DNA of 64,000 bases from Anaerotignum sp. MSJ-24 (GCF_018918145.1 NZ_JAHLPX010000007.1:186001-250000); one strand, 5' to 3'. Positions 16,616 through 25,174 are shown, counted from the first letter of the stretch. Numbers and translations: made by a program. The notes: a model not told the origin generated them from the letters alone.

Positions 16616-19332
16616 AACCGGTTAAATTAAAAATTAAGGGCATAAACAGCTTTACCGATGAACAGATTGTTGACTTTGAAAAGCTGTCTAAGGAAGGCTT
16701 GTTCGGAATAGTCGGAAACACAGGAAGCGGAAAAAGCTCCATTCTTGATGCCATGACCATTGCACTTTACGGAGAGCTTTCCAAAAACACAAATGAATTT
16801 ATCAATAAGGAATCATCAACGGCAAGAGTTGTTTTTGAGTTTGTTATTGAGGACAGTGCAGGCGAAAGATATTATACGGTAGAGAGATCTTTCAAAAGAA
16901 CCGATAAAGAAGAAAAGAAGGCTGTGCTTGCAAGGCTGACCGAAGGCAAAGAGAACATAATGGTCATCGCAGACAAAACGAGAGAGGTCGATAAAAAAAT
17001 AAAAGAGCTTATCGGCTTATCCTATGAGGATTTCACAAGGACAGTTGTTCTGCCACAGGGCAAATTCAGTGAATTTCTTCTCCAAATAAAAGGAAAAGAA
17101 AGAAGAATGATGCTTGAAAAAATATTCGGACTTGAAAAATACGGCACACTTCTTTGGTATAAAATACGTGATGAATTTTCCAAGGAATCGGATAAGCTTA
17201 ATTCCATAAAATCCAAAATAGAGGTTTACGGTGAGCTGAACAGCGAAATATACAGTGAAAATGAAAAAGAACTTAACGGAATAAAAAGCATTTTAGAAAA
17301 GACAAAAACGGAGTTTGCCGCAGAAAAAGAAAAGCTTGCGGACGCAGAGAAGATATTTGAGCTTGCGGAAAATATAAAAAAATATAATTCCGAGCTTGAA
17401 AAGCTGGAAAAAGAGAAAAAACAGCTTGACGAATATGCAGAGAAAAATAATATATCTGCCGACAGTCTTACGGTAAACGGTCTTAATAAAATTTTGAACG
17501 ATTTTAAACAGGCTGAAAAGCTTTCGGAAAATATAAAATCCGAGGAAAGCAAAAAGAAAAATGCGATTATAAGCAAAAAACATTCTGAGGAAAATTATAA
17601 GACATCGGTTGAAAATAAAAGTGCTTTACAGCTTAAATTAGATGAGTTAAAGGAAAATGAAAAAAGTATTTCCGAAGGGCTTGAAGAGCTTGAGAAAATA
17701 AAAAGTGATATTGCAAAAAGGCTTTTTGAATCTTCGGACAGGCTTAATTCAGCCAATAATCTGTTAAATGCCAAGAAAAACGAATATTCCGAGGCAGACA
17801 AAGCAGTCAAAATGATTGCCGGATTGAACGCAGAAATAAATACAAAGAAAAAAGAGCTTGAAGGAACAAATAAAAATATTGCAAAGGGAAACGGAATAAT
17901 AGAAGAAAATAATAACAATATTGATAAAACCGAGAAAGATATTGAAAATTTAAAAAATGCCAATATTGCGGCGGTGCTTTCGGCAAGGCTTTCGGAAAAC
18001 GAGCCATGTCCGGTATGCGGTTCTTATGTCCATCCAAATCCGGCAAAGGAGATAGAAACCACTGTGATTTCAGCATATGAAAGCAGACTGAAAAAGCTTA
18101 AATCAAACGGAGAAAAATATATAAAACGTTTACGGGAATTGCAAGGAGAAAAGGGTAATTTGGAAGGAATTATAAAAAGCAAAACAGAGGAACTTTCCAA
18201 GTACAGTACAGTTATTGAAGGAAAAAATATTGATGTGTTAAAAGCTGAGTATGAAACCGAAAAGGAAAAATATTCTGAGCTTATAAAAATCAATAACGGA
18301 CTGAAAAAGGAAAATGATGACGTAACCGGAAAATATGAAATGCTTTCAAAGCAGAAAAAGACAGCAGAAAGAAATACAGAACAGCATGAAAACAAAATAA
18401 AAGCTTTGGACGAAAGTATCAAAAACTGTGAGTCCGATATAAAGATATGCGAAAACAAAATTATAAGCTGTGATGAAATAATATCAAACAACAAAAACGA
18501 AATAAGAAAGCTTATGGGCGAAAGAAATATTGATAATATAGGCAATATTATCAAAGAAACGGAATATGCACTGGAATTTGTTTCGGATTATTCAAGACGA
18601 AAAAATCTTGCAGAGGATAATATTAAGGATTATAAATCACAGCTCGGAGAAAGATATATAACAGAGGAAGAGCTGCAAGTAATAAAAAACAATGTGTATG
18701 AGCTTGAAAACAGGCAGACAGCTTTATCAAACAGCTATGCGGTCGTTTCCAAAGAGCTTGTCAGAATGAAAGAAAATCTTTCGGAGGTTGAAAAGCTGAA
18801 TGCCGAGCTTAAAAAGAGCAGTCACAGACATGATATGCTCAATGAGCTTTCAAAGCTTGTACAGGGCAACAAATTTGTTGAGTATATGGCGGAAAACCAG
18901 TTGAGATATATTGCCGCCGACGCATCTGAAAGACTGAAAAAAATAAGCGGCGGAAGATATGCCATAGAAATACTTGACGGAGAATTTATAATACGAGATG
19001 ATTTCTGCGGAGGCAGAAAACGCTATCCAAATACGCTTTCCGGCGGAGAAGTGTTCCTTACGTCCTTTGCATTGGCACTTTCGCTCTCCAACAGAATACA
19101 AATGAGAAGCAATGCACCGATGAGGTTTTTCTTCTTGGACGAAGGCTTCGGAACACTTGATCATAATACACTTGAAACGGTTATGAACTCTCTGAATACA
19201 TTAATCGGTTCCGGAATGACTGTCGGTGTGATAACCCATGTTGATGCGGTAAAGGAGCAGCTGCCGGTTAAGCTTGAGGTAATTCCGGCATCTCCGGGAG
19301 AGCATGGAAGTATCGTTAAAATGATTTGTTAA
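16612..19332 (+). CDS. sbcC: Nuclease SbcC subunit (Rad50-like ATPase)
   Basis: 906 residues: Walker A GNTGSGKSS near residue 37, two long coiled-coil arms very rich in Glu and Lys (about 190-460 and 480-740), a zinc hook CPVCG at residues 466-470 in the middle, then the ABC signature LSGGEVFLTSFAL and Walker B RFFFLDEGFGTLD at the C terminus. It tethers DNA ends and drives SbcD. The gene is somewhat short for SbcC but has every required motif. No terminator was seen after its stop. Confidence 0.92.
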   Translation: MKPVKLKIKGINSFTDEQIVDFEKLSKEGLFGIVGNTGSGKSSILDAMTIALYGELSKNTNEFINKESSTARVVFEFVIEDSAGERYYTVERSFKRTDKEEKKAVLARLTEGKENIMVIADKTREVDKKIKELIGLSYEDFTRTVVLPQGKFSEFLLQIKGKERRMMLEKIFGLEKYGTLLWYKIRDEFSKESDKLNSIKSKIEVYGELNSEIYSENEKELNGIKSILEKTKTEFAAEKEKLADAEKIFELAENIKKYNSELEKLEKEKKQLDEYAEKNNISADSLTVNGLNKILNDFKQAEKLSENIKSEESKKKNAIISKKHSEENYKTSVENKSALQLKLDELKENEKSISEGLEELEKIKSDIAKRLFESSDRLNSANNLLNAKKNEYSEADKAVKMIAGLNAEINTKKKELEGTNKNIAKGNGIIEENNNNIDKTEKDIENLKNANIAAVLSARLSENEPCPVCGSYVHPNPAKEIETTVISAYESRLKKLKSNGEKYIKRLRELQGEKGNLEGIIKSKTEELSKYSTVIEGKNIDVLKAEYETEKEKYSELIKINNGLKKENDDVTGKYEMLSKQKKTAERNTEQHENKIKALDESIKNCESDIKICENKIISCDEIISNNKNEIRKLMGERNIDNIGNIIKETEYALEFVSDYSRRKNLAEDNIKDYKSQLGERYITEEELQVIKNNVYELENRQTALSNSYAVVSKELVRMKENLSEVEKLNAELKKSSHRHDMLNELSKLVQGNKFVEYMAENQLRYIAADASERLKKISGGRYAIEILDGEFIIRDDFCGGRKRYPNTLSGGEVFLTSFALALSLSNRIQMRSNAPMRFFFLDEGFGTLDHNTLETVMNSLNTLIGSGMTVGVITHVDAVKEQLPVKLEVIPASPGEHGSIVKMIC

Positions 19333-19357
19333 GAATTACTTAAACATTATTATTGAA

Positions 19358-19375
19358 GACATAGTATGTTATGTC
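19358..19375. promoter_or_regulatory. Small inverted repeat upstream of the CaiB/AMACR-like gene
   Basis: GACATA-N6-TATGTC, perfect 6-bp arms, in the 152-base gap after sbcC; the half-site CATAGT recurs just after it. No convincing -35/-10 pair was found in the gap. An operator is possible but unsupported otherwise. Confidence 0.3.
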
Positions 19376-19484
19376 ATAGTGACAAATTCGCTAATTGTCT
19401 AATCTGATAATAGAAAAAAATCTCATAATGATATAAAATAATGCTTGGGAGAATATAATTATACAATCATAGGAGGATAAAAAT

Positions 19485-20663
19485 ATGGGATCTTTAGATG
19501 GTTTAAAAGTTTTGGATTTTTCAACATTACTTCCGGGACCTTACGCAACACTTATGCTTGCAGATATGGGTGCTGATGTTCTTAAGGTAAGCTCAGCAAG
19601 CAAACCGGATATAGTACTTGACTATCCGCCTTTCATAGATGATACAGGCATATCAGCTTGTCAGGCTTGGCTCGGAAGAAACAAGAAAACAATGTTCCTT
19701 AATCTTAAGACAGAGGAAGGAAAGAAAATCGTTAAAGAACTCGTAAAAGAGTATGATATAGTTCTTGAACAGTTCAGACCAGGTGTTATGGACAAGCTTG
19801 GTCTTGGCTATGAAGATTTAAAAGCAGTTAATCCCGGAGTAATCTATTGCTCACTCACAGGATATGGCCAGAGCGGCCCTCTCAGAGATGCAGCCGGACA
19901 TGACATTAATTATATGTCAAGAAGCGGTATCATTTCTCATGCAGGAAGAAAGGTCGGCGGACCTTCTCTTATGAACTTCCAGATTGCAGATATTGCTGTT
20001 GGTTCACTTAACTCCGTTATCGGTATTCTTGCGGCTGTTAATTACAGAAGAAATACAGGCAAAGGCCAGTACATAGACGTAGCAATGATGGACGGCTGTG
20101 TTCCTTTCAACTCACTTGACGGCGCAAGCTTCCTTGTATCCGGCGAAGAACCTAAACGTGAAGGCGAAAGACTTAACGGCGGCTGTATGTATGACTTCTA
20201 TGAAACAAAGGACGGACGTTATATGAGCGTTGGTTCTCTTGAGCCTAAGTTCTGGAAAGACTTTTGTATGGCAATCGGCCGTGAGGACTTAATCGAAGGC
20301 ACAGTATGGCCCGAAAATGTTGATGAGGTTAAGGCTGAAATCAGAGGAATATTCAAGACAAAGACAATGGACGAATGGGTAGAGGTATTCAGCAAATACG
20401 ATGCCTGCGTTCAGCCTGTACTCAACCTTAAAGAGGCTCTTCTTGAGGACGAGCAGGTTAAAGACAGAAAAATGGTTGTTGATGTTGACCTTCCTCTCCA
20501 TGACGGCGTAAAGGTTAAACAGCTTGCAACATCAATCAAGCTTTCGGAATGCCCTTGCGAATATAAATTTGCCGGCTATCCCGTAGGCTATCATACAAAA
20601 GAAATTATCGACAAGCTTGGTCTTGATTACTCGGATCTTGAGGCTAAGGGAGTATTTAAATAA
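19485..20663 (+). CDS. CaiB/BaiF superfamily enzyme with AMACR-like active site
   Basis: 392 residues of the family III CoA-transferase fold. The start (LDGLKVLDFSTLLPGPYATL) is typical. His139 in GHDINY, Asp169 in FQIAD and Glu253 in SLEPKFW line up with the His/Asp/Glu set of alpha-methylacyl-CoA racemase, whereas plain CoA transferases need only the Asp. So racemisation of a 2-methyl- or 2-hydroxyacyl-CoA is as likely as CoA transfer. The nearby LarA and dehydratase-type genes handle related chemistry, but no operon joins them. AGGAGG precedes ATG 19485. Confidence 0.82.
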   Translation: MGSLDGLKVLDFSTLLPGPYATLMLADMGADVLKVSSASKPDIVLDYPPFIDDTGISACQAWLGRNKKTMFLNLKTEEGKKIVKELVKEYDIVLEQFRPGVMDKLGLGYEDLKAVNPGVIYCSLTGYGQSGPLRDAAGHDINYMSRSGIISHAGRKVGGPSLMNFQIADIAVGSLNSVIGILAAVNYRRNTGKGQYIDVAMMDGCVPFNSLDGASFLVSGEEPKREGERLNGGCMYDFYETKDGRYMSVGSLEPKFWKDFCMAIGREDLIEGTVWPENVDEVKAEIRGIFKTKTMDEWVEVFSKYDACVQPVLNLKEALLEDEQVKDRKMVVDVDLPLHDGVKVKQLATSIKLSECPCEYKFAGYPVGYHTKEIIDKLGLDYSDLEAKGVFK

Positions 20664-20693
20664 TAAGTCGAAAAATAGATTTTTATAAAGCAA

Positions 20694-20718
20694 ATGGAGC
20701 TGTTATTCACAGCTCCAT
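20694..20718. terminator. Terminator between the CaiB-like gene and lplA
   Basis: ATGGAGCTGT, loop TATTC, ACAGCTCCAT; perfect 10-bp stem, followed by TAATTTT on the plus strand. The two flanking genes converge here, so it may serve both. Confidence 0.78.
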
Positions 20719-20723
20719 TAATT

Positions 20724-21716
20724 TTATCCGAATATGCAGTTTACAAATTCATCTGCGGTTATTTCTCCGAGAATTTCTTTTAATGGCAGATTTAAAAGCC
20801 TTTCTTTTATTGCAACGGGTGAAAATTCTGTATTTTCGAGAGCCTTTTCTAATTCGGATATATCCTTTACCGCCATAAAATCTCCGAAAACCTTACATTC
20901 AGTTATTTTATCTTTTTCGACATTCATATTTATTTCAATTATTCCGCCGTCAAAATGTCGGCTTGCGTGTATTTTCATAGGCTGAGCGTTTCTGAATGTC
21001 CATGCCGGCTCGGCATATTTTTTACTCAGTTCAGTTACTTCTCTGATTTCTTCATCAGAAAGCTTATATTCCTCTATATCCGATTCGGTACGGATTGATT
21101 TCAACAGCATTTCACGAAAATCATTGATTGTTGTGCCTTCCTGAAGGTAATCCGATATGTTTGCAACTCGGCTTTCGACAGATTTTGTGCTTTTTGAAGT
21201 GAACTTTTCCGGTTTAACCTTAAGTGAAGATGATATTTTTTTAACATTCGAGTCAAATAAAAGCGTTCCGTGATGAAGTATTCTGTTTTTATATAATCTC
21301 TGTGCATTGCCTGAAATTTTTCGCCCGTTAACGGTTATGTCGTTTCGTCCGTCAGCCGATGCGGTTATGCCCATTGATGCCAATGCTCTTATTATCGGCT
21401 GTACAAAATCGTTTATTGTAAATCCGCTTTTTTCGTCAAGATTTGTAATGAATGAAAAGTTGATATTGCCTAAATCATGGTATACAGCACCGCCTCCGGT
21501 TGTTCTTCTTACCACCGTTATATTGTTCTCTTTTACATAGTCGAAATTGATTTCTTCGGCTGCATTCTGGTTTATCCCTATAACAATGGTGTTGTCGTTC
21601 TGCCATAAAAGCATAAAGTTTTTATCTGAAATATTTTTCAGTAAATATTCTTCGAGTGCAAGATTAAAATACGGATTTGTACATCTGTTATCAATGAAAA
21701 AAAGTTTGTTAAGCAT
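20724..21716 (-). CDS. lplA: Lipoate-protein ligase A
   Basis: 330 residues. The N-terminal catalytic domain has RRTTGGGAVYHDLGN for lipoyl-adenylate binding and KISGNAQ with the conserved Lys; the small C-terminal accessory domain follows from about residue 245, as in full-length LplA. It activates free lipoate with ATP and attaches it to a Lys of lipoyl domains. It diverges from the operon that ends in a lipoyl-domain dehydrogenase, whose lipoyl domain is the only visible acceptor in the window. Its leader contains the Rex-like palindrome at 21743. Confidence 0.9.
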   Translation of the reverse strand: MLNKLFFIDNRCTNPYFNLALEEYLLKNISDKNFMLLWQNDNTIVIGINQNAAEEINFDYVKENNITVVRRTTGGGAVYHDLGNINFSFITNLDEKSGFTINDFVQPIIRALASMGITASADGRNDITVNGRKISGNAQRLYKNRILHHGTLLFDSNVKKISSSLKVKPEKFTSKSTKSVESRVANISDYLQEGTTINDFREMLLKSIRTESDIEEYKLSDEEIREVTELSKKYAEPAWTFRNAQPMKIHASRHFDGGIIEINMNVEKDKITECKVFGDFMAVKDISELEKALENTEFSPVAIKERLLNLPLKEILGEITADEFVNCIFG

Positions 21717-21742
21717 ATACGTTCCCCTCTTTAATAAAAATA

Positions 21743-21760
21743 TTGTTATTTACATAACAA
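21743..21760. promoter_or_regulatory. Rex-like palindrome between lplA and the cupin-osmC-E3 genes
   Basis: TTGTTAT-N4-ATAACAA, perfect 7-bp arms. The geometry and outer bases match the Rex consensus known from Clostridia and Staphylococcus (TTGTTAA-N4-TTAACAA), with one symmetric change per arm. Rex is an NADH-sensing repressor. The site ends 2 bases before the -35 of the plus-strand promoter and lies about 27 bases upstream of lplA. A CRP/FNR-type regulator is an alternative. Confidence 0.6.
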
Positions 21761-21762
21761 AA

Positions 21763-21791
21763 TTGACCGTTTTTTGTTAATGTGCTATGAT
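21763..21791 (+). promoter_or_regulatory. Promoter of the cupin-osmC-cupin operon
   Basis: TTGACC (21763-21768), 17-base spacer, TATGAT (21786-21791), about 68 bases before ATG 21859. Confidence 0.7.
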
Positions 21792-21858
21792 TATATCACA
21801 ATCAGTTCTGCAATATAAGACTTAATTCTATATATTATTTTATGAGGAGGAAGTATTA

Positions 21859-22242
21859 ATGAGCGAATATGTAGGAAAAATTACTGAATTACCCGAGGCA
21901 CTTGGCAACTTTATGCCTAATTCATCTAAAAAGGTTGTTTTCGGACCGACACATTTCTGGCCTGATTATGTTTTAAGATGTTTTGACCTTGAACCCAGCG
22001 CAGGTTCACATGAGCCGCATACACATGAATGGTGTCATTGGATGGTTGTTTTTGAAGGCAATGGAATTTTCAACATCGACGGAAAAGAGTATCCAGTTGA
22101 AAGAGGAACATGGTGTCATGTTCCCAGCGGAGTTCCTCACAACTTCTATAATGCTTCTGATAAAGAGCATTTTGTATTCCTTTGCATCGTTCCTCCCGAA
22201 GGCGATGTAAACCCCACACTTGCAGGTTCTAAGGGCTGCTGA
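21859..22242 (+). CDS. Small cupin protein, copy 1
   Basis: A 127-residue single-domain cupin. Cupin motif 1 is seen as SAGSHEPHTHEWCHWMVVFE (His54, His56, His60) and motif 2 as VPSGVPHNFYN (His94), giving a plausible metal site. The end carries Cys109 and a C-terminal Cys. Cupins of this size bind metals and may be isomerases, dioxygenases or sensors; the reaction cannot be told. It is the first gene of an operon with an OsmC-type protein and a second cupin, which hints at a redox or thiol-related role. Confidence 0.82.
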   Translation: MSEYVGKITELPEALGNFMPNSSKKVVFGPTHFWPDYVLRCFDLEPSAGSHEPHTHEWCHWMVVFEGNGIFNIDGKEYPVERGTWCHVPSGVPHNFYNASDKEHFVFLCIVPPEGDVNPTLAGSKGC

Positions 22243-22274
22243 TGACAAATATATTTTTGAAGGAGATTATATAA

Positions 22275-22718
22275 ATGTACGAAAAGACTTATAAAGTATC
22301 AGGTAAAAAGGTTGGCGACCTCGGCGTTGAGGTAACAGCAAGAGGACATAAAATTAAGGTTGACGAGCCTATCGAAGGCGGCGGCGAAGACACAGGAATG
22401 AATCCCGTTGAAATGCTTCTCGGAAGCATTGCAGCTTGTCAGACAATTTCAACTTCTATCTATGCGGAATCAATGGGAATTAAAATTGACGAAATGTCAA
22501 TCGAAGTAGAAGGAGATATGGATTCAGCCGGATTTATGGGATATGCAAAATTCAGACCCGGTTATACAAATATCCGTTCACACATAAAAATTAAATCAGA
22601 CGCAGATCCTGCAATGGTTCAGCAGCTTATAGACCTTGTTGAAATCAGATGCCCTGTTGAAGACTCGGTTAAGAACGGTGTAGAAATTGCACATGCAAAG
22701 GTTGAAGTGGAAAAATAA
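22275..22718 (+). CDS. OsmC/Ohr-family peroxide reductase
   Basis: 147 residues with the OsmC fold signature: NPVEMLLGSIAACQ with Cys55, and EIRCPVEDSVKNGVEI with Cys126. These are the two reactive Cys of OsmC/Ohr thiol peroxidases, which reduce organic hydroperoxides. For characterised Ohr proteins the physiological reductant is a dihydrolipoyl group on a protein, regenerated by dihydrolipoamide dehydrogenase. A dehydrogenase with its own lipoyl domain is encoded 672 bases downstream, so this could be its electron donor. GAAGGAGA precedes ATG 22275. Confidence 0.85.
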   Translation: MYEKTYKVSGKKVGDLGVEVTARGHKIKVDEPIEGGGEDTGMNPVEMLLGSIAACQTISTSIYAESMGIKIDEMSIEVEGDMDSAGFMGYAKFRPGYTNIRSHIKIKSDADPAMVQQLIDLVEIRCPVEDSVKNGVEIAHAKVEVEK

Positions 22719-22749
22719 TTTTAAATTTTATACATAAGGAGAGAGTACA

Positions 22750-23136
22750 ATGAGCGAAGTAAAATATGTTGGAAAAATTACTGATTTACCCGAAGCACCC
22801 GGTAACTTTATCGAAAATGCTTCTAAAAAAGTAGTATTCGGACCTCTTCATTTCTGGCCCGATTATGTAATGAGATGTTTTGATCTTAAACCCGGCGCAG
22901 GCGAAAAGGAGCCTCATACACATCCTTGGCCTCATTGGGTAGTTATCTATGACGGAGAGGGTGTATTCTGTATTGACGGTGTTGAATATCCCGTAAAGAG
23001 AGGCGACTGGGTACACGTTCCCGGAGATCATCCTCACTATAACTACAATTCATCGGCAACAGAAAACTTCTGTTTCCTTTGTATAGTTCCTCCCGAAGGC
23101 GATGTAAGTCCTTTACTTATGGGCAAGGGATGTTAA
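22750..23136 (+). CDS. Small cupin protein, copy 2
   Basis: A 128-residue paralog of the cupin at 21859, alike over the whole length (shared segments KKVVFGP, HFWPDYV and VPPEGDV). Metal-site His are His56, His58 and His62 (EPHTHPWPHW) and His96. The substitutions around the site (HPW for HEW, DHPHYNY for GVPHNFY) suggest different ligands. The two cupins flank the osmC gene. The stop TAA is followed at once by a chain of hairpins. Confidence 0.82.
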   Translation: MSEVKYVGKITDLPEAPGNFIENASKKVVFGPLHFWPDYVMRCFDLKPGAGEKEPHTHPWPHWVVIYDGEGVFCIDGVEYPVKRGDWVHVPGDHPHYNYNSSATENFCFLCIVPPEGDVSPLLMGKGC

Positions 23137-23350
23137 TGGCGTGAAACGCCATAAGGCAAAATTTTTAATTCTCCTCGACGGAAGTGAATTCCGTCTATTG
23201 ACCGCACAAGACAGTGCGGTTGCCGTAGGCAACTTTTGCAAAGCAAAAGTCATGAACTGGATGGATTCCATTCGGGACGCTTGCAGCTTCCCGAACCCTT
23301 TCTGCTATTGAAAGTTGGTGCTTAATTTTATAGGGCGGTCTATGACCGCC
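23136..23350. repeat. Chain of short perfect hairpins (REP-like intergenic element)
   Basis: Seven perfect inverted repeats follow one another: ATGGCG/CGCCAT (23136-23152), GACGGAA/TTCCGTC (23177-23195), ACCGCAC/GTGCGGT (23201-23220), TTGCC/GGCAA (23220-23232), ACTTTTGC/GCAAAAGT (23232-23250), TTCGGGA/TCCCGAA (23271-23295, with a nested GCT/AGC) and GGCGGTC/GACCGCC (23334-23350). Spacers are 3-6 bases in most. The arms differ, so it is not a tandem repeat. No open reading frame of note is present. It separates the second cupin from the lipoyl-E3 gene and may end, process or protect the upstream transcript. Confidence 0.7.
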
Positions 23351-23389
23351 TTGTATTTTACGAAATTTTAGTGTTATGAGGTGGTAAAA

Positions 23390-25063
23390 ATGGCAAAACT
23401 TCTCACTTTACCTAAATTATCGGTTGTTATGAAAGAAGGAAAAATAATCAACTGGTATTTTAATGAAGGTGACAAAATAAAAAAAGGTGACGTTCTCTAT
23501 GATGTTGAGGCAGGAAAGATGGGCGGCTCTGCCGAGTCTGAGGACGAAGGAACAATTCTCAAAATATTGGCAAATGTCGGTGACAAGCTTAAATGCGGCG
23601 AGCCTGTTGCTATAATCGGTGAACCCGGCGAAAGCTTTGAGGAGCTTATTCCCGTAAAGGCAGAAGAAACAGAAGAAACAGCCGAAAAAACAACTGTTGC
23701 CGTAATCGGCGGCGGCCCCGGAGGATATGTTGCGGCAATAAGAGCGGCACAGCTCGGTGCAGAGGTAACTCTTATAGAAAAACAGCATATCGGCGGTACT
23801 TGTCTTAACGAAGGCTGTATTCCGACAAAAGCACTTCTTCACAGTGCGGAGGTTATGGAAGAAGCAAAAAAAGGTGCAGGCATTGGTGTTATTGCTGAGC
23901 CTAAGCTCGATTTCGTCAAGGTGATGGAAAACAAAAATGCAGTTGTAAACAGACTTGTAAACGGCGTTAAAGGACTTCTTTCAAACAATGATATAAAGGT
24001 TATTGACGGAGAAGCTTCATTTAAAGACAAGACAACTCTTGTAATAAAAACAGCGGACGGTGAACAGGAGTTTAAAGCTGACAAATATATAATTGCGGCC
24101 GGTTCGGTTCCGGCGGTTGTGCCTATCGAAGGAATTAATTCTCCTCAGTGCATAGACAGCACAGCGGCATTATCGCTCGATAGAGTGCCTAAGTCAATGG
24201 CTGTTATCGGCGGCGGTGTTATCGGCGTTGAAATGGCTACCGCATACAGTGCTTTCGGAACAAAAATTACAATAATAGAAATGCTTCCGAGACTTGTTAT
24301 GAATATGGACGAGGACATGGTCAAGCTTGCTGAGAAATCACTTATAAAGAACAATGCCGATATTCTTACATCTACAAAGGTAGTTTCTATTGAAGATAAA
24401 GGAGAAACAGCTGTTGTTAATGTAGAGAAAGACGGAGTTAAGTCAACCGTTGAGGCTGAAAAGGTTCTTGTATGTATAGGAAGAAAGCCGGCAACGGTAG
24501 CACTTAATCTTGATGCGGCAGGCATAGAAAACGAACGTGGTGCAATAAAAGTAAACGATGCAATGGAAACAAATATAAGAAATATATATGCTATCGGTGA
24601 CTGCACAGGCGGAATAATGCTTGCTCATGTTGCATCTGCACAGGGTGAAACAGCCGCAGAAAACGCAATGGGACATGACAGCACATTCAGCGCAAAGACA
24701 AATCCTGCCTGCGTTTACACACAGCCGGAAATGGCATCTGTCGGCTATGATGAGGAAAAAGCTAAGAAAGCCGGAATTGCATACACTGTCGGATATTTCA
24801 ATCTCGGCGGAAACGGCAAATCAATTATAATGAACGGCGGAGAAGGCTTTGTAAAAATTATTGCACATAGCCGTTCAAAGAAAATACTCGGTATGCAGAT
24901 GGTCGGCCCGAGAGCAACAGACCTTATTGCGGAAGGTGCACTTGCGATAAGCATGAATGCCGGCATTGAGGATATTATAAAGACAATCCATGCACATCCT
25001 ACGGTCGGTGAGGCTGTAAGAGAGGCGGCATTATCTGCCGACGGAAGAGCGATACACGGATAA
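23390..25063 (+). CDS. Dihydrolipoamide dehydrogenase with N-terminal lipoyl domain
   Basis: 557 residues: a biotinyl/lipoyl domain (1-80) with the modified Lys43 in VEAGKMGGS, a short acidic linker (Glu/Thr-rich, about 85-101), then a complete E3: FAD loop VIGGGPGGY, redox disulfide Cys138/Cys143 in GGTCLNEGCIPTK, NAD loop VIGGGVIGVE, and the His-Glu pair in AHPTVGEAVREAAL. E3 reoxidises dihydrolipoyl groups with NAD+. No E1 or E2 or glycine cleavage genes are nearby. ATG 23390 is chosen because GAGGTGG stands before it. It may act with the OsmC protein and with lplA. Confidence 0.88.
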   Translation: MAKLLTLPKLSVVMKEGKIINWYFNEGDKIKKGDVLYDVEAGKMGGSAESEDEGTILKILANVGDKLKCGEPVAIIGEPGESFEELIPVKAEETEETAEKTTVAVIGGGPGGYVAAIRAAQLGAEVTLIEKQHIGGTCLNEGCIPTKALLHSAEVMEEAKKGAGIGVIAEPKLDFVKVMENKNAVVNRLVNGVKGLLSNNDIKVIDGEASFKDKTTLVIKTADGEQEFKADKYIIAAGSVPAVVPIEGINSPQCIDSTAALSLDRVPKSMAVIGGGVIGVEMATAYSAFGTKITIIEMLPRLVMNMDEDMVKLAEKSLIKNNADILTSTKVVSIEDKGETAVVNVEKDGVKSTVEAEKVLVCIGRKPATVALNLDAAGIENERGAIKVNDAMETNIRNIYAIGDCTGGIMLAHVASAQGETAAENAMGHDSTFSAKTNPACVYTQPEMASVGYDEEKAKKAGIAYTVGYFNLGGNGKSIIMNGGEGFVKIIAHSRSKKILGMQMVGPRATDLIAEGALAISMNAGIEDIIKTIHAHPTVGEAVREAALSADGRAIHG

Positions 25064-25089
25064 AATATCAAATTGAAATTATGATTTAC

Positions 25090-25121
25090 GGAGAAGGTCA
25101 TTAATGGCTTTCTCCTTTTTT
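25090..25121 (+). terminator. Terminator after the lipoyl-E3 gene
   Basis: GGAGAAGG pairs with CTTTCTCC (one G.T), loop of 10, then T6. Confidence 0.8.
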
Positions 25122-25174
25122 ATTTAACATAAAATGGAATAAAAATGCCCGTTATGTAACAAAAATTTCAGGCG

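Noticed and set aside
17226-18554. Long minus-strand open frames inside sbcC
   Set aside because: They are shadows of the Glu/Lys-rich coiled-coil codons (giving Phe/Ser-rich products) and have no ribosome sites.
23136-23350. CRISPR array or tandem repeat
   Set aside because: The hairpin arms differ from each other and no repeated unit with spacers exists.
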